NCBI GenBank assembly: GCA_002505775.1
Contig: DAVY01000015.1
Span: forward strand, 88,167-133,734
DNA: 45,568 bases
DNA from: Euryarchaeota archaeon UBA130
GTDB taxonomy: Archaea > Thermoplasmatota > Poseidoniia > Poseidoniales > Thalassarchaeaceae
Direction: 5' to 3'
Shown piece by piece: positions 7,137 through 15,262 of this stretch. A program made the translations under genes and the position numbers. Within the stretch, counting starts at the first letter, position 1. Every line of letters starts with the position of its first letter. The notes beneath the pieces were generated by a model. That model worked only from the letters and a program-made list of their open reading frames with translations. It made no database searches and was not told the DNA's origin.

Positions 7137-8882
7137 GTGAAGCTCATGAGAGATGATGTCGGCACACAAGTCATGGTTCTACTGCCCGACTATCCAAACA
7201 GGGTAGTCAACGAGCATAGAGTACGAGTCGAGAAAATCGCTCTGCTGGGTCTTTTATCCATTATCTTAGGAGGGGCATGGTGGCTTTGGCCGGCAATTGA
7301 TGGACAGGATGAATTGTTCTCAAGATCAGGGCACGTTTTCTTACTATTCGCAACCGCACTATTGCTTTCTGACTTGATCGACTTTGGGCCTGTGGAGAGA
7401 TCCAGAATTGGAATCGCGTCAAACTTATTCTGGCCCAGTATAATTGCTCTCGCAGGAGCGGATTATACATCCACGGACGAAAAAATCTCATCTGTATTGT
7501 TGGTGATTATTGCAATCTCCTTGTGGATAACGACGAAATCAATTTTCAGCCATTCACTTTCGACTCGCAGACTAAGGGGCATGAGTAGTCTCGCTTCATT
7601 GGCTGTAGCATTCGCCACATTAGTCGCATTAGACTCTAACATCTATGTCTGGGGACTGGTTCTGGCCTCTGTTTCGTACACCATGGTTCCAGATTTACTA
7701 TCGAAAGATGAAATGTACCACATCAGGAAAGAGTTCTCTGTGAAGCTTGAGGAGGCCGAGTTTTCAATGCTGAAATTGAGGTCAGAGAATACAGGCCTGG
7801 AACAGCCAAATTCTCTATTGAAGAGTGCGAGGGAGATAGGCTGGAAAGATCCTCAAAAAGGCCTCCAGATAATTGAAGAAGCAGAGAGTGAGGCAAGGAG
7901 AATTATCGCTATATCTGACGATCTGGAAGAAATACAGAAAGACGCCCTCTCTTCAGTCCTAATGGCAGAGGAAATATCCGATATCGCAAAATCACCAAGG
8001 AAGGCGTATGATATGGGATTGAGAGAGGCCGAATTGGGATCTTTGAGGGAGGCTGAGACCCTGTTCAGGACGGCTAAACTAAGGGCTCACAATATCATTG
8101 ATAACTGGCAGGAGGCATGTGATTGTATTCAAAATGCTGAAGAGAAGATGTCCGATATATCTGGACACTCAGCCGATAGCATACTTAGCATCTTAGAAAC
8201 GGCCAAGGAAGCACTAGAGTCAGAAGACCCCATCAGTGCTATTCAAATCGCCACTAATATCCCTGAACATATCAAGAGCCTTTCAGGATTGAAAGTTGAG
8301 GCCACTAAGTCTCTTGAAGACGCTGAAAATGCGATAAAGTCACTGGAGGGTAACGTTGTTTCAAGATACTTGGAGATGATGACAAATTCCAGAACTGCAT
8401 ATGGGGAAGGAAACTATCCGCTCTCGAAGGGAATATCAGACAGCATCATCAGAGATGTAAGGGAGTCGTTAGAATCATCCAACGAGGTCACCAGGGCTCT
8501 TCGGCAAAGGAAGAAGCTGGAGGGCAGATTCCCTGAGTCTGGTAATTGGCAAGATAGGTTGGATCTTGTAACACGATTACATGAGTCTTCGAGGTGGTCC
8601 GATGCTTCATCGGAGCTAAAATCTCTGTTATCCGACCTCACCCTATTTGAATCAGAGGTATCAGATGCTAAAGAACTACTCGACTTTGTCAACTCCGAGT
8701 GGAATGAGCTAAGCAAGAGGCTAGATTCCCGAGGAATAGGAATAGACTATCCAGATAGGGCTTCATGCCTTAGCTCCATAGCCAAGGCCGAGAGAAGCCT
8801 CTCCGAGGGGCAGGTTCAGGAATGCCTGAGGAGTCTAGGAGTTGCAGACTCCCTGATGGAGACTCTGAGAAGGGAAATCTAG
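7137..8882 (+). CDS. Membrane protein with long helical/coiled-coil cytoplasmic domain, unknown function
   Basis: A 581-residue protein with about six hydrophobic helices in residues 28-190 (for example IALLGLLSIILGGAWWLWP and HVFLLFATALLLSDLI) followed by about 390 mostly charged residues rich in Glu, Lys, Leu and Ala with repeated heptad-like patterns (EEAESEARRIIAISDDLEEIQ, LREAETLFRTAKLRAHNII). These repeats look like helical-hairpin (TPR-like) or coiled-coil structure. No enzymatic motif is visible. It sits downstream of the sugar kinase and surface protein genes, so a scaffold for an envelope complex is a reasonable guess, not more. The gene ends inside a perfect hairpin followed by a T-run. 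Confidence 0.75.
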   Translation: MKLMRDDVGTQVMVLLPDYPNRVVNEHRVRVEKIALLGLLSIILGGAWWLWPAIDGQDELFSRSGHVFLLFATALLLSDLIDFGPVERSRIGIASNLFWPSIIALAGADYTSTDEKISSVLLVIIAISLWITTKSIFSHSLSTRRLRGMSSLASLAVAFATLVALDSNIYVWGLVLASVSYTMVPDLLSKDEMYHIRKEFSVKLEEAEFSMLKLRSENTGLEQPNSLLKSAREIGWKDPQKGLQIIEEAESEARRIIAISDDLEEIQKDALSSVLMAEEISDIAKSPRKAYDMGLREAELGSLREAETLFRTAKLRAHNIIDNWQEACDCIQNAEEKMSDISGHSADSILSILETAKEALESEDPISAIQIATNIPEHIKSLSGLKVEATKSLEDAENAIKSLEGNVVSRYLEMMTNSRTAYGEGNYPLSKGISDSIIRDVRESLESSNEVTRALRQRKKLEGRFPESGNWQDRLDLVTRLHESSRWSDASSELKSLLSDLTLFESEVSDAKELLDFVNSEWNELSKRLDSRGIGIDYPDRASCLSSIAKAERSLSEGQVQECLRSLGVADSLMETLRREI

Positions 8883-8901
8883 AGCTAGCCTAGATTTTTT
8901 T
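8875..8901 (+). terminator. Hairpin plus T7, intrinsic-terminator-like
   Basis: AAATCTAG (8875-8882) and CTAGATTT (8890-8897) form a perfect 8-base-pair stem with a 7-base loop, and the descending arm runs into seven Ts (8895-8901). The stop codon of the preceding gene lies in the ascending arm. Archaeal RNA polymerase terminates on T-runs, so this is a good 3' boundary for the kinase / surface protein / coiled-coil unit. Confidence 0.6.
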
Positions 8902-8965
8902 GAACATGTTAGTCGTTAGCTCAATGCCATTGTTGATAGTCAAGTGCCCCATGCACTACATCATC

Positions 8966-11053
8966 ATGGACCTAGTCCTAGTTGGATCATTCATCCTATT
9001 CATGACTGCATTCGCGGGAATAGGCCTCGCTAGCATGCTGGTCAAGGAAGATACCACCGACGACTATCTGGTTGCGGGCAGGGGTATGCACCCGGCATTG
9101 GCCGCCTTGTCAGCAGTGAGTACTTGGAACTCAGGATACATGTTCATCGGTTTCATCGGATTCACTTTCACTATGGGATACTCTATAGTTTGGATTGCAT
9201 TTGGATCCATGGCAGGACAGATTGTGGCTTGGATTTGGTTGTATAAATTCATACAGGAGTCAGCAAACGAGCGAGGCCTCAGATCACTCTCATCTCTTGT
9301 TTCAGAAGCAACTGGATCACCCGAGGCAAAGCTAGCAGCGATTCTATCCATTCTCTTTCTATCTGTCTATGCCGCTGCTCAATTAACTAGTGGGGGAAAG
9401 GCCCTCTATGTCATGCTTGGATGGTCTGAAGTAATTGGAATCCTAATTGGATTTGTATTGGTAGTGGCCTACTGCTATGCGGGTGGAATCAGGGCCTCGA
9501 TATGGACCGACGCTGCTCAGTCTAGCGTCATGATTATCGGCTCCACATTACTTTGCTGGGTAGCTTTGGGAGAGATAGGAGGATTTTCTGGCCTTCACTC
9601 AGGATTGGAGGCGCAGAATGCCAATTTGACCAGTATCGTACCTGCAGATCTAGGATTCGGCGTGACCCTTTGGGCATTCGCCTTCTTCCTTGGAGGACTT
9701 AGTGTAGCAGGTCAGCCTCAGGTAGTAACCAGAGTTATGACATTAGGGTCTGACAAGGATAGGAAGACTGCGATGCTGTGGTTCTTTGCATGGCAGACCC
9801 CATTTCTTCTCATTATGACCATAATCGGACTATCAAGCAGGGTAGTTTTCACCGGTTCCGATTTCGATCCAGAGCTTGGCCTCCCAATGCTTGCAATGGA
9901 AACACTAGGGCCCTTTTGGGTCGGCCTGATCCTAGCCTCTATTTTCGCGGCAACTATGTCAACCGCAGACAGTCAAGTTTTGGCATGTACTGCCGCATTT
10001 ACAGACGATGTAATTCCAGAAATAAGCCAAGACCACAAGAAAACAAAGGCAGTCACCCTAGGCGTGGCCGCTTTCGCCACTGCAATATCCATTTTCGGCC
10101 TCTATGTCCCGGGGGGAGACTCTGTGTTTTCTCTAGTGGTTTTGGCAGTTTACGGACTGGGATCAATTTTTGTCCCTATTTTGATTATCAGATGGGCCAA
10201 GTATGAGCCTGATACGACCCACACAATAGCAATGATGGTATCAGCCCTTACCGGAGTTATTGCATGGAGGTTGATGGGCCTAAATGACGAGGTTTTCGAG
10301 TCAATCCCCGGAATGGGCGCGGCGTTCCTAACTCACTTTGTTATGAATAAGATACGTTCCCCAGAGCTTTCTCCATTGGGCAGATATGATTTCCCTGATA
10401 AGAGAAAAATCCGGGCTTTGGCTGCGGCTGTAATTATCCCATTTGGGGCCTTTGAAACAGCTTATGTTGTTTCAGGACCAGATTCCCTGAGTTCCGATGC
10501 CGGAATCTCTGGAGATTGGATAGTCAGTGCTAATTTCGATAATGAGACTTTGGCAGATGGATTGGAATACGTAAACGACGGTGAATCAACAGTCATCAAT
10601 ATGCATACAGACGCCGTTGAGGGCTCTGAAGATTTCAATATAGTAGGAATAAGGGTAACTCTACAGTACTCGGAAGACGAGTCCAGCTCTGGATTTGGGT
10701 GCGCTGTACCAGGTGCCTCTAACCCTGATCCAGATACTATAACTGGAACAATCTCCAATGACAGAATTAACGGCACAGCCAGCGGTCAAAACTCAGGAGG
10801 AGGAGTCTCCTCCCATACAGTGGAAGTCGACTGGTTCAATGAATCTCTGATAGGCAACGTAAGTGGGGTATCGAAATCAGATATTATCGGGGGATTGGAA
10901 GGCGGAGAAAACGGTCTTGGTTCGTATACCTTGGAATTAAGCGTCATGGTCGAGACAGGTGGAGGAGCTGGATGTTCTCACACAGATGAGGGCGAAGATA
11001 TAGAGTATATTGTGGAGCTTGTCATATTGGATTATATGATACAACAGGCCTAG
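8966..11053 (+). CDS. Sodium:solute symporter (SSS family) with C-terminal extracytoplasmic domain
   Basis: With the ATG at 8966 the protein has 695 residues. The first ~460 form an SSS-type transporter: TTDDYLVAGRGMHP is the classical N-terminal motif of the family, followed by STWNSGYMFIGF, AAQLTSGGKALYVMLGW, YCYAGGIRASIWTDAAQS and AATMSTADSQVLACTAA, the last carrying the Ser/Thr residues that bind Na+ at site 2. It resembles the proline/pantothenate branch; the solute is unknown. After the last helices the chain continues for about 190 residues of Ser/Gly/Asp/Asn-rich, beta-looking sequence with N-x-S/T sequons, unlike typical family members. The frame stays open back to a TTG at 8900, and ATGs at 8906, 8924 and 8951 are possible; 8966 gives the normal family N-terminus. 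Confidence 0.88.
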   Translation: MDLVLVGSFILFMTAFAGIGLASMLVKEDTTDDYLVAGRGMHPALAALSAVSTWNSGYMFIGFIGFTFTMGYSIVWIAFGSMAGQIVAWIWLYKFIQESANERGLRSLSSLVSEATGSPEAKLAAILSILFLSVYAAAQLTSGGKALYVMLGWSEVIGILIGFVLVVAYCYAGGIRASIWTDAAQSSVMIIGSTLLCWVALGEIGGFSGLHSGLEAQNANLTSIVPADLGFGVTLWAFAFFLGGLSVAGQPQVVTRVMTLGSDKDRKTAMLWFFAWQTPFLLIMTIIGLSSRVVFTGSDFDPELGLPMLAMETLGPFWVGLILASIFAATMSTADSQVLACTAAFTDDVIPEISQDHKKTKAVTLGVAAFATAISIFGLYVPGGDSVFSLVVLAVYGLGSIFVPILIIRWAKYEPDTTHTIAMMVSALTGVIAWRLMGLNDEVFESIPGMGAAFLTHFVMNKIRSPELSPLGRYDFPDKRKIRALAAAVIIPFGAFETAYVVSGPDSLSSDAGISGDWIVSANFDNETLADGLEYVNDGESTVINMHTDAVEGSEDFNIVGIRVTLQYSEDESSSGFGCAVPGASNPDPDTITGTISNDRINGTASGQNSGGGVSSHTVEVDWFNESLIGNVSGVSKSDIIGGLEGGENGLGSYTLELSVMVETGGGAGCSHTDEGEDIEYIVELVILDYMIQQA

Positions 11054-11100
11054 TCAAGAAACAGACAGAAGCCTCGCTATTATCTAGACATCTCTAAATA

Positions 11101-11187
11101 ATGACCACTTTTCCTAAGTTTATGCCATGTGAATGCTGTACTTGCGACTCTTGTGGACCAAGTTGCTCGTGTGATGGATGCTGTTAG
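11101..11187 (+). CDS. Candidate metallothionein-like cysteine-rich peptide (28 residues)
   Basis: A complete ATG-to-TAG frame of 28 codons in the gap behind the symporter encodes nine cysteines within its last 20 residues, spaced C-x-C-C-x-C-x2-C-x3-C-x-C-x2-C-C, with Pro, Gly, Ser and Asp filling the gaps and no aromatic residue after the N-terminus. This is the composition of metallothioneins, which bind Zn, Cu or Cd by thiolate clusters. A second ATG at 11122 would give 21 residues and keep all cysteines. TATA-like CTATTATCT (11077-11085) and CTAAATAA (around 11093-11100) each fall about 22-26 bases before one of the two ATGs, fitting leaderless transcription, and a hairpin plus T6 follows. 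Function is inferred from composition only; no homologue is known to me. Confidence 0.5.
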   Translation: MTTFPKFMPCECCTCDSCGPSCSCDGCC

Positions 11188-11222
11188 GATTAGAACCAAT
11201 CTCTCCTAGTATCCTATTTTTT
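11185..11222 (+). terminator. Hairpin plus T6 behind the cysteine-rich ORF
   Basis: TAGGAT (11185-11190) pairs with ATCCTA (11211-11216), followed at once by six Ts (11217-11222). The stem starts at the stop codon of the 28-residue ORF, so it would give that gene its own short transcript. The stem is only 6 base pairs with a 20-base loop, hence moderate confidence. Confidence 0.4.
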
Positions 11223-11486
11223 ACTCCTAACCTTACCGACTGATGATGTCAGATTTCTAGGCTCCCTACCTCTTGCAGCCAGAGAAAGAAACCACCACCC
11301 AACTGTAAGAAGAGCGGTAGACACCATCATGATTGTCCCTATCCACATCATCACATTTCCTTGAGTTATCGGCCAAGCCCAGTATGCGACCGACAGAACA
11401 ACCACGACAAGCAGAATCCTAGATGCTTCACTGGGTGTTTTCCAACCCCTGTGATCTTCTCTAGGAGCCAATAAGTAGTCTAACAC
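11214..11486 (-). CDS. Small membrane protein, unknown function
   Basis: A 90-residue protein with two hydrophobic helices (ILLVVVVLSVAYWAWP and MWIGTIMMVSTALLTVGWWF), a charged N-terminal head (LAPREDHRGWKTPSEA) and a basic tail ending in KVRSKK, which predicts a cytoplasmic C-terminus. Start is GTG at 11486. I recognise no family. It lies 45 bases downstream of the deaminase gene on the same strand and may be co-transcribed, but nothing ties the two functions together. Confidence 0.6.
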   Translation of the reverse strand: MLDYLLAPREDHRGWKTPSEASRILLVVVVLSVAYWAWPITQGNVMMWIGTIMMVSTALLTVGWWFLSLAARGREPRNLTSSVGKVRSKK

Positions 11487-11531
11487 GCATGGTGGTTAGT
11501 GCTAGCGCTTTTCAACGGCTGTTTCAATCCG

Positions 11532-12809
11532 TCATATTTCCGAGTAATAATCCTGGGCCGCCTCTTCAAGGTCAAGGGATACCCTTTCCTCATTGAGAGT
11601 AAGAGTCTTCCCCGATCTCCGGATTGCAATACCATCGACAAAGACATCCAAGCAACTTGTTCCGGAGTAAATTAGATTTGAAAGAACCCTTCTACTGCCT
11701 CTTCCTCTTGGGCGCATTCGAATATCGGTTAAGTCCCATGTGACCCAATCTGAAGACCCCTTTGTGGCAAGTTGCCAAGTCTCCAAGGGGTTCAGTATTG
11801 TCGCATCCCAATGATCATGCTTCTGTATCAGACTCGCAGTCTTCGCTTCAGCCCTCATATCCAATCCATTGTTACTGGCGGCCCCATCAGTACCCAGTCT
11901 AACATCAACTCCCGCTTCAATCATGGCTGGATAAGACATAGTTCCACCACAGGCTAGCTTCTGGTTAGATACCGGGCAGTGAACGGCGTGCGAATCATTC
12001 CTTGCGAGAATCCTCATCTCCTTTTTGGTCACCCATCCACAGTGAGCGCAGACAGTCCCCTCAGTGAAATAATCGATCGAGTCTAGGTACTCAATAGGAT
12101 ACATCCCCGTCTTCTCATGGCACTGTGCCACCTCTTCTCTAGTCTCAGAGGTGTGGATATGCAATCTAGCACCCAATTCTCTGGACATCTCGCTGGCCTT
12201 TCTCAATACTTCTTCCGAGCATGTATAAACAGCATGTGTGGCAATCCCAATCTCTACCCTTCCAGAACCAAGAGGCCCAGATCTAATCATGCTCTCCAGC
12301 TCCCTAATGGCGTTGCCACTGTCTTCTTCCCCCTCTTCTGCTGGAGGCCAGTCGGTTGTCGGACCACAGACTATGCCTCGTATCCCCGAGTCAGCAACTA
12401 TCGGTGCAATGGCTGAGGGGAAATGATACATATCGCATGCAAATGTAGTCCCACCTGAGATCATCTCTGCTACGGAGGCTCTAGTTCCTATCGATGCTAG
12501 CTCTGGAGTCAAATTCCTCTCACTTGGGAAAATGCTAGTCTGAAGCCAGTCCATCAGGGCCATACCTTCCCCCATACTCCTGTTGAGTGTCATTGGGAGG
12601 TGTGTGTGCCAATTTTGGAGGGATCTTGTAATCAGTAGGTCGCTCCCATCTATAATTTCGACAACATCCTCATCGCCGTTGCTTACTGAGAAAGACCCAT
12701 CTTCATGAAGTAGGAAATCACCTTCTCTGACCAAACCATCGTGATCAATCAAGCGACTTCCAGTGACCCTTCGGGTACCAGGATCCATGAGCGTGCGAGA
12801 GGATGTCAC
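11532..12809 (-). CDS. mtaD: Amidohydrolase, 5-methylthioadenosine/S-adenosylhomocysteine deaminase family
   Basis: A 425-residue metal-dependent hydrolase of the MtaD/DadD type. Metal ligands and family motifs are in order: NWHTHLPMTLNR (His68, His70), LMDWLQTSIFPSERNLT, EMISGGTTFACDMYHF, IHTSETREEV, VCAHCGWV and LGTDGAASNNGLDMRAE, whose Asp is the final metal ligand. The family deaminates adenosine-type nucleosides such as 5'-methylthioadenosine, S-adenosylhomocysteine or, in archaea, 5'-deoxyadenosine, recycling by-products of SAM chemistry. The narrow substrate cannot be read from sequence. The predicted start is GTG 12809; an ATG seven codons downstream is an alternative. It ends a minus-strand run with the AIM24-like and FAH-fold genes. 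Confidence 0.85.
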   Translation of the reverse strand: MTSSRTLMDPGTRRVTGSRLIDHDGLVREGDFLLHEDGSFSVSNGDEDVVEIIDGSDLLITRSLQNWHTHLPMTLNRSMGEGMALMDWLQTSIFPSERNLTPELASIGTRASVAEMISGGTTFACDMYHFPSAIAPIVADSGIRGIVCGPTTDWPPAEEGEEDSGNAIRELESMIRSGPLGSGRVEIGIATHAVYTCSEEVLRKASEMSRELGARLHIHTSETREEVAQCHEKTGMYPIEYLDSIDYFTEGTVCAHCGWVTKKEMRILARNDSHAVHCPVSNQKLACGGTMSYPAMIEAGVDVRLGTDGAASNNGLDMRAEAKTASLIQKHDHWDATILNPLETWQLATKGSSDWVTWDLTDIRMRPRGRGSRRVLSNLIYSGTSCLDVFVDGIAIRRSGKTLTLNEERVSLDLEEAAQDYYSEI

Positions 12810-12827
12810 TCGTCAAGGTTATCATCA

Positions 12828-13592
12828 CTAGTTGCTTCTTGCAGTCGGCATGAAAGGCATCAGTCTTGTCGCAAGGCTTTCCATATTTCTGGTCTGGATG
12901 TATACTTTGCCGGAACCATTGAATTCCAGAACAATACCTTCTCCGCCTAAGATTGCGGACCCCATTCCTCCGACTTTGGAGCCGTTGTAGGTTAATCCGG
13001 AGGTAAACGCCACAACGTGGCCGTTGTCGACTACCACTGGATCGCCAGGAGAGACGTCTATTTCCTTGATTGCACCATATGAGGTATAGAATACCTTACC
13101 TTCAACTCCTCTTGGAGTGTATGCTCTGAGGAAGAATGCCCCCTCCCTAGAAAACAGAGCCTTCGCGCCTTGGAATTTTGTATCCGTGTCAACACTAGGG
13201 GTGCATGCCATGAATGCCCCCCCTTGCATGAAGAACTCCTCTCCGGGGGCCAAGTCGAACTCCTTTATGTCGCCCGGCGCACTTGGAGCCAAAGATACCC
13301 ATCCACCAGAGCCACCAGCTGTGTACGTATTCACGAAGAACGACTCCCCTCCGAATGCGGATTTAGCCATACTCTTCAGGAATCCACCGATGCCTCCTCC
13401 GCCTCCCATTCCGGTCTTCATATCGACACCTCTTGATTGAGCCACCATAGCGCCTGGCTCCACCTTGAGCGACTCTCCAGGTCCTAAGTTGGCGGTCATT
13501 AGTGTAAATGCGGGGCTGAACTCGTAGTCTACATCCATGAATCTCTGAACTACCGCGGAGTTTTCAAATTTGGGGGGCTTCAAATCGTACAT
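12828..13592 (-). CDS. AIM24/TIGR00266 family protein
   Basis: A 254-residue, glycine-rich beta protein matching the AIM24 (TIGR00266) pattern: GPGESLKVEPGAMVAQS near the N-terminus, the poly-Gly stretch TGMGGGGGIGGFLKS, SFFVNTYTAGGSGGWVSLAPS, and the repeat-like PGDPVVVDNGHVVAFTSGL. Such proteins form double beta-barrel trimers; their biochemical role in prokaryotes is not established, and the mitochondrial relative Aim24 affects inner-membrane organisation. The C-terminus keeps VYIQTRNMESLATRLMPFM, the usual family end. Its start overlaps the end of the FAH-fold gene by 13 bases, indicating translational coupling. Confidence 0.85.
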   Translation of the reverse strand: MYDLKPPKFENSAVVQRFMDVDYEFSPAFTLMTANLGPGESLKVEPGAMVAQSRGVDMKTGMGGGGGIGGFLKSMAKSAFGGESFFVNTYTAGGSGGWVSLAPSAPGDIKEFDLAPGEEFFMQGGAFMACTPSVDTDTKFQGAKALFSREGAFFLRAYTPRGVEGKVFYTSYGAIKEIDVSPGDPVVVDNGHVVAFTSGLTYNGSKVGGMGSAILGGEGIVLEFNGSGKVYIQTRNMESLATRLMPFMPTARSN

Positions 13593-14179
13593 TCTGCCTT
13601 GAGTTTGCTAACTATTTCTCCCTCAGAATTTTTCATCCATGCTTCGATAATATCTCCTTCTTTCATCGGACCTACCCCCTCCGGAGTACCAGTCCACACC
13701 AGATCCCCGGGACTTAGTCCATACCAGTTTTTCAGATGCCCCATTATCGAATCCAGCGAATGAACCATTAAATCCGTATTAGCTTGTTGCTTGACTTTAC
13801 CATTTATAGATAATCCGATCTCCATTATCCCAGGTTCCCATGAGGACCATGTTCCAAGTACGCCAGAACCTCTGAAACCCTTTCCTTCAAGCCAAGGCCA
13901 GCCTTTCTCCTTTGCCAAAGTCTGGCGAGTTCTATTCGTAGTATCGCAACCAACACACATCTCCACCGGTTCTAGGTTATCCCCCAATCTGACCACCATC
14001 TCTACTTCGTAGTCAATATGTTCATCAGCCAACAGACTAATCACATTCTTTCCTTCACTATCTGATTCCACATGTGATGTGGGAGGCATAAGGAAAAAAC
14101 GAGGATAGTCAGTCACATCCCCCTTGATTTCCTTCGCATGCCCAGCATAGTTTCTGAATACGGCCCAGCCGACAGTCAT
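13580..14179 (-). CDS. Fumarylacetoacetate hydrolase (FAH) family protein
   Basis: A protein of about 199 residues with the FAH catalytic fold. The N-terminus VFRNYAGHAKE corresponds to the family's GRNYxxHAxE motif; EVEMVVRLG carries the acidic metal ligands (E-x-E), followed later by CVGCDTTNRT, KGFRGSGVLG and WTGTPEGVGPMKEGD, the C-terminal hallmark. Members hydrolyse or decarboxylate acylpyruvates or oxaloacetate (FAHD1-like) with Mg2+; the substrate here is unresolved. The frame stays open to a GTG at 14203. I prefer ATG 14179, because it gives the usual short N-terminus and TAATAAT lies about 29 bases upstream. In the usual family signature the D of CVGCDTTNR is often found in this place, so the site looks intact. 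Confidence 0.85.
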   Translation of the reverse strand: MTVGWAVFRNYAGHAKEIKGDVTDYPRFFLMPPTSHVESDSEGKNVISLLADEHIDYEVEMVVRLGDNLEPVEMCVGCDTTNRTRQTLAKEKGWPWLEGKGFRGSGVLGTWSSWEPGIMEIGLSINGKVKQQANTDLMVHSLDSIMGHLKNWYGLSPGDLVWTGTPEGVGPMKEGDIIEAWMKNSEGEIVSKLKAECTI

Positions 14180-14263
14180 AACTCTCGCAATACCTACAAT
14201 CACATTATTACATCGATAAAACTCTCAGCAGGTTGAAGAGACCCGTTATACCGACTGGCTCTG

Positions 14264-15220
14264 ATGGCGGAGGACCCGTATCGCACCCTGGGAGTTACAA
14301 ACGACTCTACAGACGCCGAAATTAAGCGGGCCTACAGGAAGCTAGCGAGACAATACCATCCTGATAGAAATCCGAACGACACAGCTTCTGAGGAGAGGTT
14401 CAAGTCAATCCAGAACGCATATGAATTGATAGGCTCCTCTGAAGCTAGGAGGGAGTGGGATCAGCAAAGAAGAATGGAGAACATGTTCGGAGGTGGAGCG
14501 GGATTCTCGGGATCAGGATCAGGTTTCGATTTCAGTGATATCATTTCTCAGTTCATGGGTGGAAGAGGAAGCTCGGATTTCGGTTTTGACTCTAGATCCA
14601 GCAGAGCAAGGCCTAGCAAAAGCTCCCCTAGAACCTCATTCCGGGGGGCAGATATCGAAGCGGGCCTAGACGTGACACTAGAAGAAGCGATCAACGGGAC
14701 CGAGACAAAATTCTCTCACAGGAGACTCAAGAGGTGCGACAAATGTGGCGGAGATAGTTTTGGTACGTCGAGGGCCTGCCCTAAGTGCAATGGTACTGGA
14801 GTTCAGACCAAAGGTAGTACGATTAGCGTGAAAGTACCCGCTGGTGCAATACACGGACAGCAACTCAGGCTACGAAAGATGGGCCATGAGCACCCCCAGG
14901 GAGAGTCAGGTGACTTGTTGATTACTTTGAGATTGGATGCACAGGAGGGCAGGAGATGGGAGGAGGGAAGAATGATTCAGGAGGTCCCAGTCAAGATTTC
15001 CACATTACTCCTTGGGGGGAACGTAAGAATTACCACCCCCAAGGGCAGTAGGATACAGATAGAAGTTCCCGAACGAACAAAGATCGGAGACAGATTGAGA
15101 ATACAAGGACACGGATATCAAGGTTCAGATTTGGACATAGAATTCGTACTCATGGAGACGGAAGATCTCACTCAAAAACAGAAGGAGGCGCTGAATCATT
15201 TGAGGGACTCCGGACTGTGA
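14264..15220 (+). CDS. DnaJ/CbpA-like J-domain co-chaperone with a half zinc finger
   Basis: A 318-residue Hsp40. The J-domain covers residues 1-68 with HPD at 32-34; a Gly/Phe/Ser-rich linker follows (about 74-115); the substrate-binding C-terminal domains run to the end (SVKVPAGAIHGQQLRLRKMG, LLGGNVRITTPKG). Between them, canonical DnaJ has four CxxCxGxG repeats binding two zincs. Here only two remain, Cys158-x2-Cys161 and Cys172-x2-Cys175, enough for one zinc. The protein would stimulate a DnaK-type ATPase and deliver clients. It is therefore intermediate between DnaJ (type I) and CbpA (type II). It stands alone, divergent from the FAH-fold gene and followed after 42 bases by the RND exporter. 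Confidence 0.9.
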   Translation: MAEDPYRTLGVTNDSTDAEIKRAYRKLARQYHPDRNPNDTASEERFKSIQNAYELIGSSEARREWDQQRRMENMFGGGAGFSGSGSGFDFSDIISQFMGGRGSSDFGFDSRSSRARPSKSSPRTSFRGADIEAGLDVTLEEAINGTETKFSHRRLKRCDKCGGDSFGTSRACPKCNGTGVQTKGSTISVKVPAGAIHGQQLRLRKMGHEHPQGESGDLLITLRLDAQEGRRWEEGRMIQEVPVKISTLLLGGNVRITTPKGSRIQIEVPERTKIGDRLRIQGHGYQGSDLDIEFVLMETEDLTQKQKEALNHLRDSGL

Positions 15221-15262
15221 CCAATCACAACTACTCAAATACAGGCCCAATGACCCAAGAAC

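Noticed and set aside
9778..10206. 142-codon plus-strand frame inside the symporter gene
   Set aside because: It is an out-of-frame read of the symporter, whose transmembrane and sodium-site motifs are unambiguous; the frame is rich in Arg, Cys and His as expected for a shadow.
13380..13420. Glycine-rich stretch in the AIM24-like gene as a possible repeat or frameshift
   Set aside because: Poly-Gly at this place is normal for the TIGR00266 family and the frame continues with conserved sequence on both sides.
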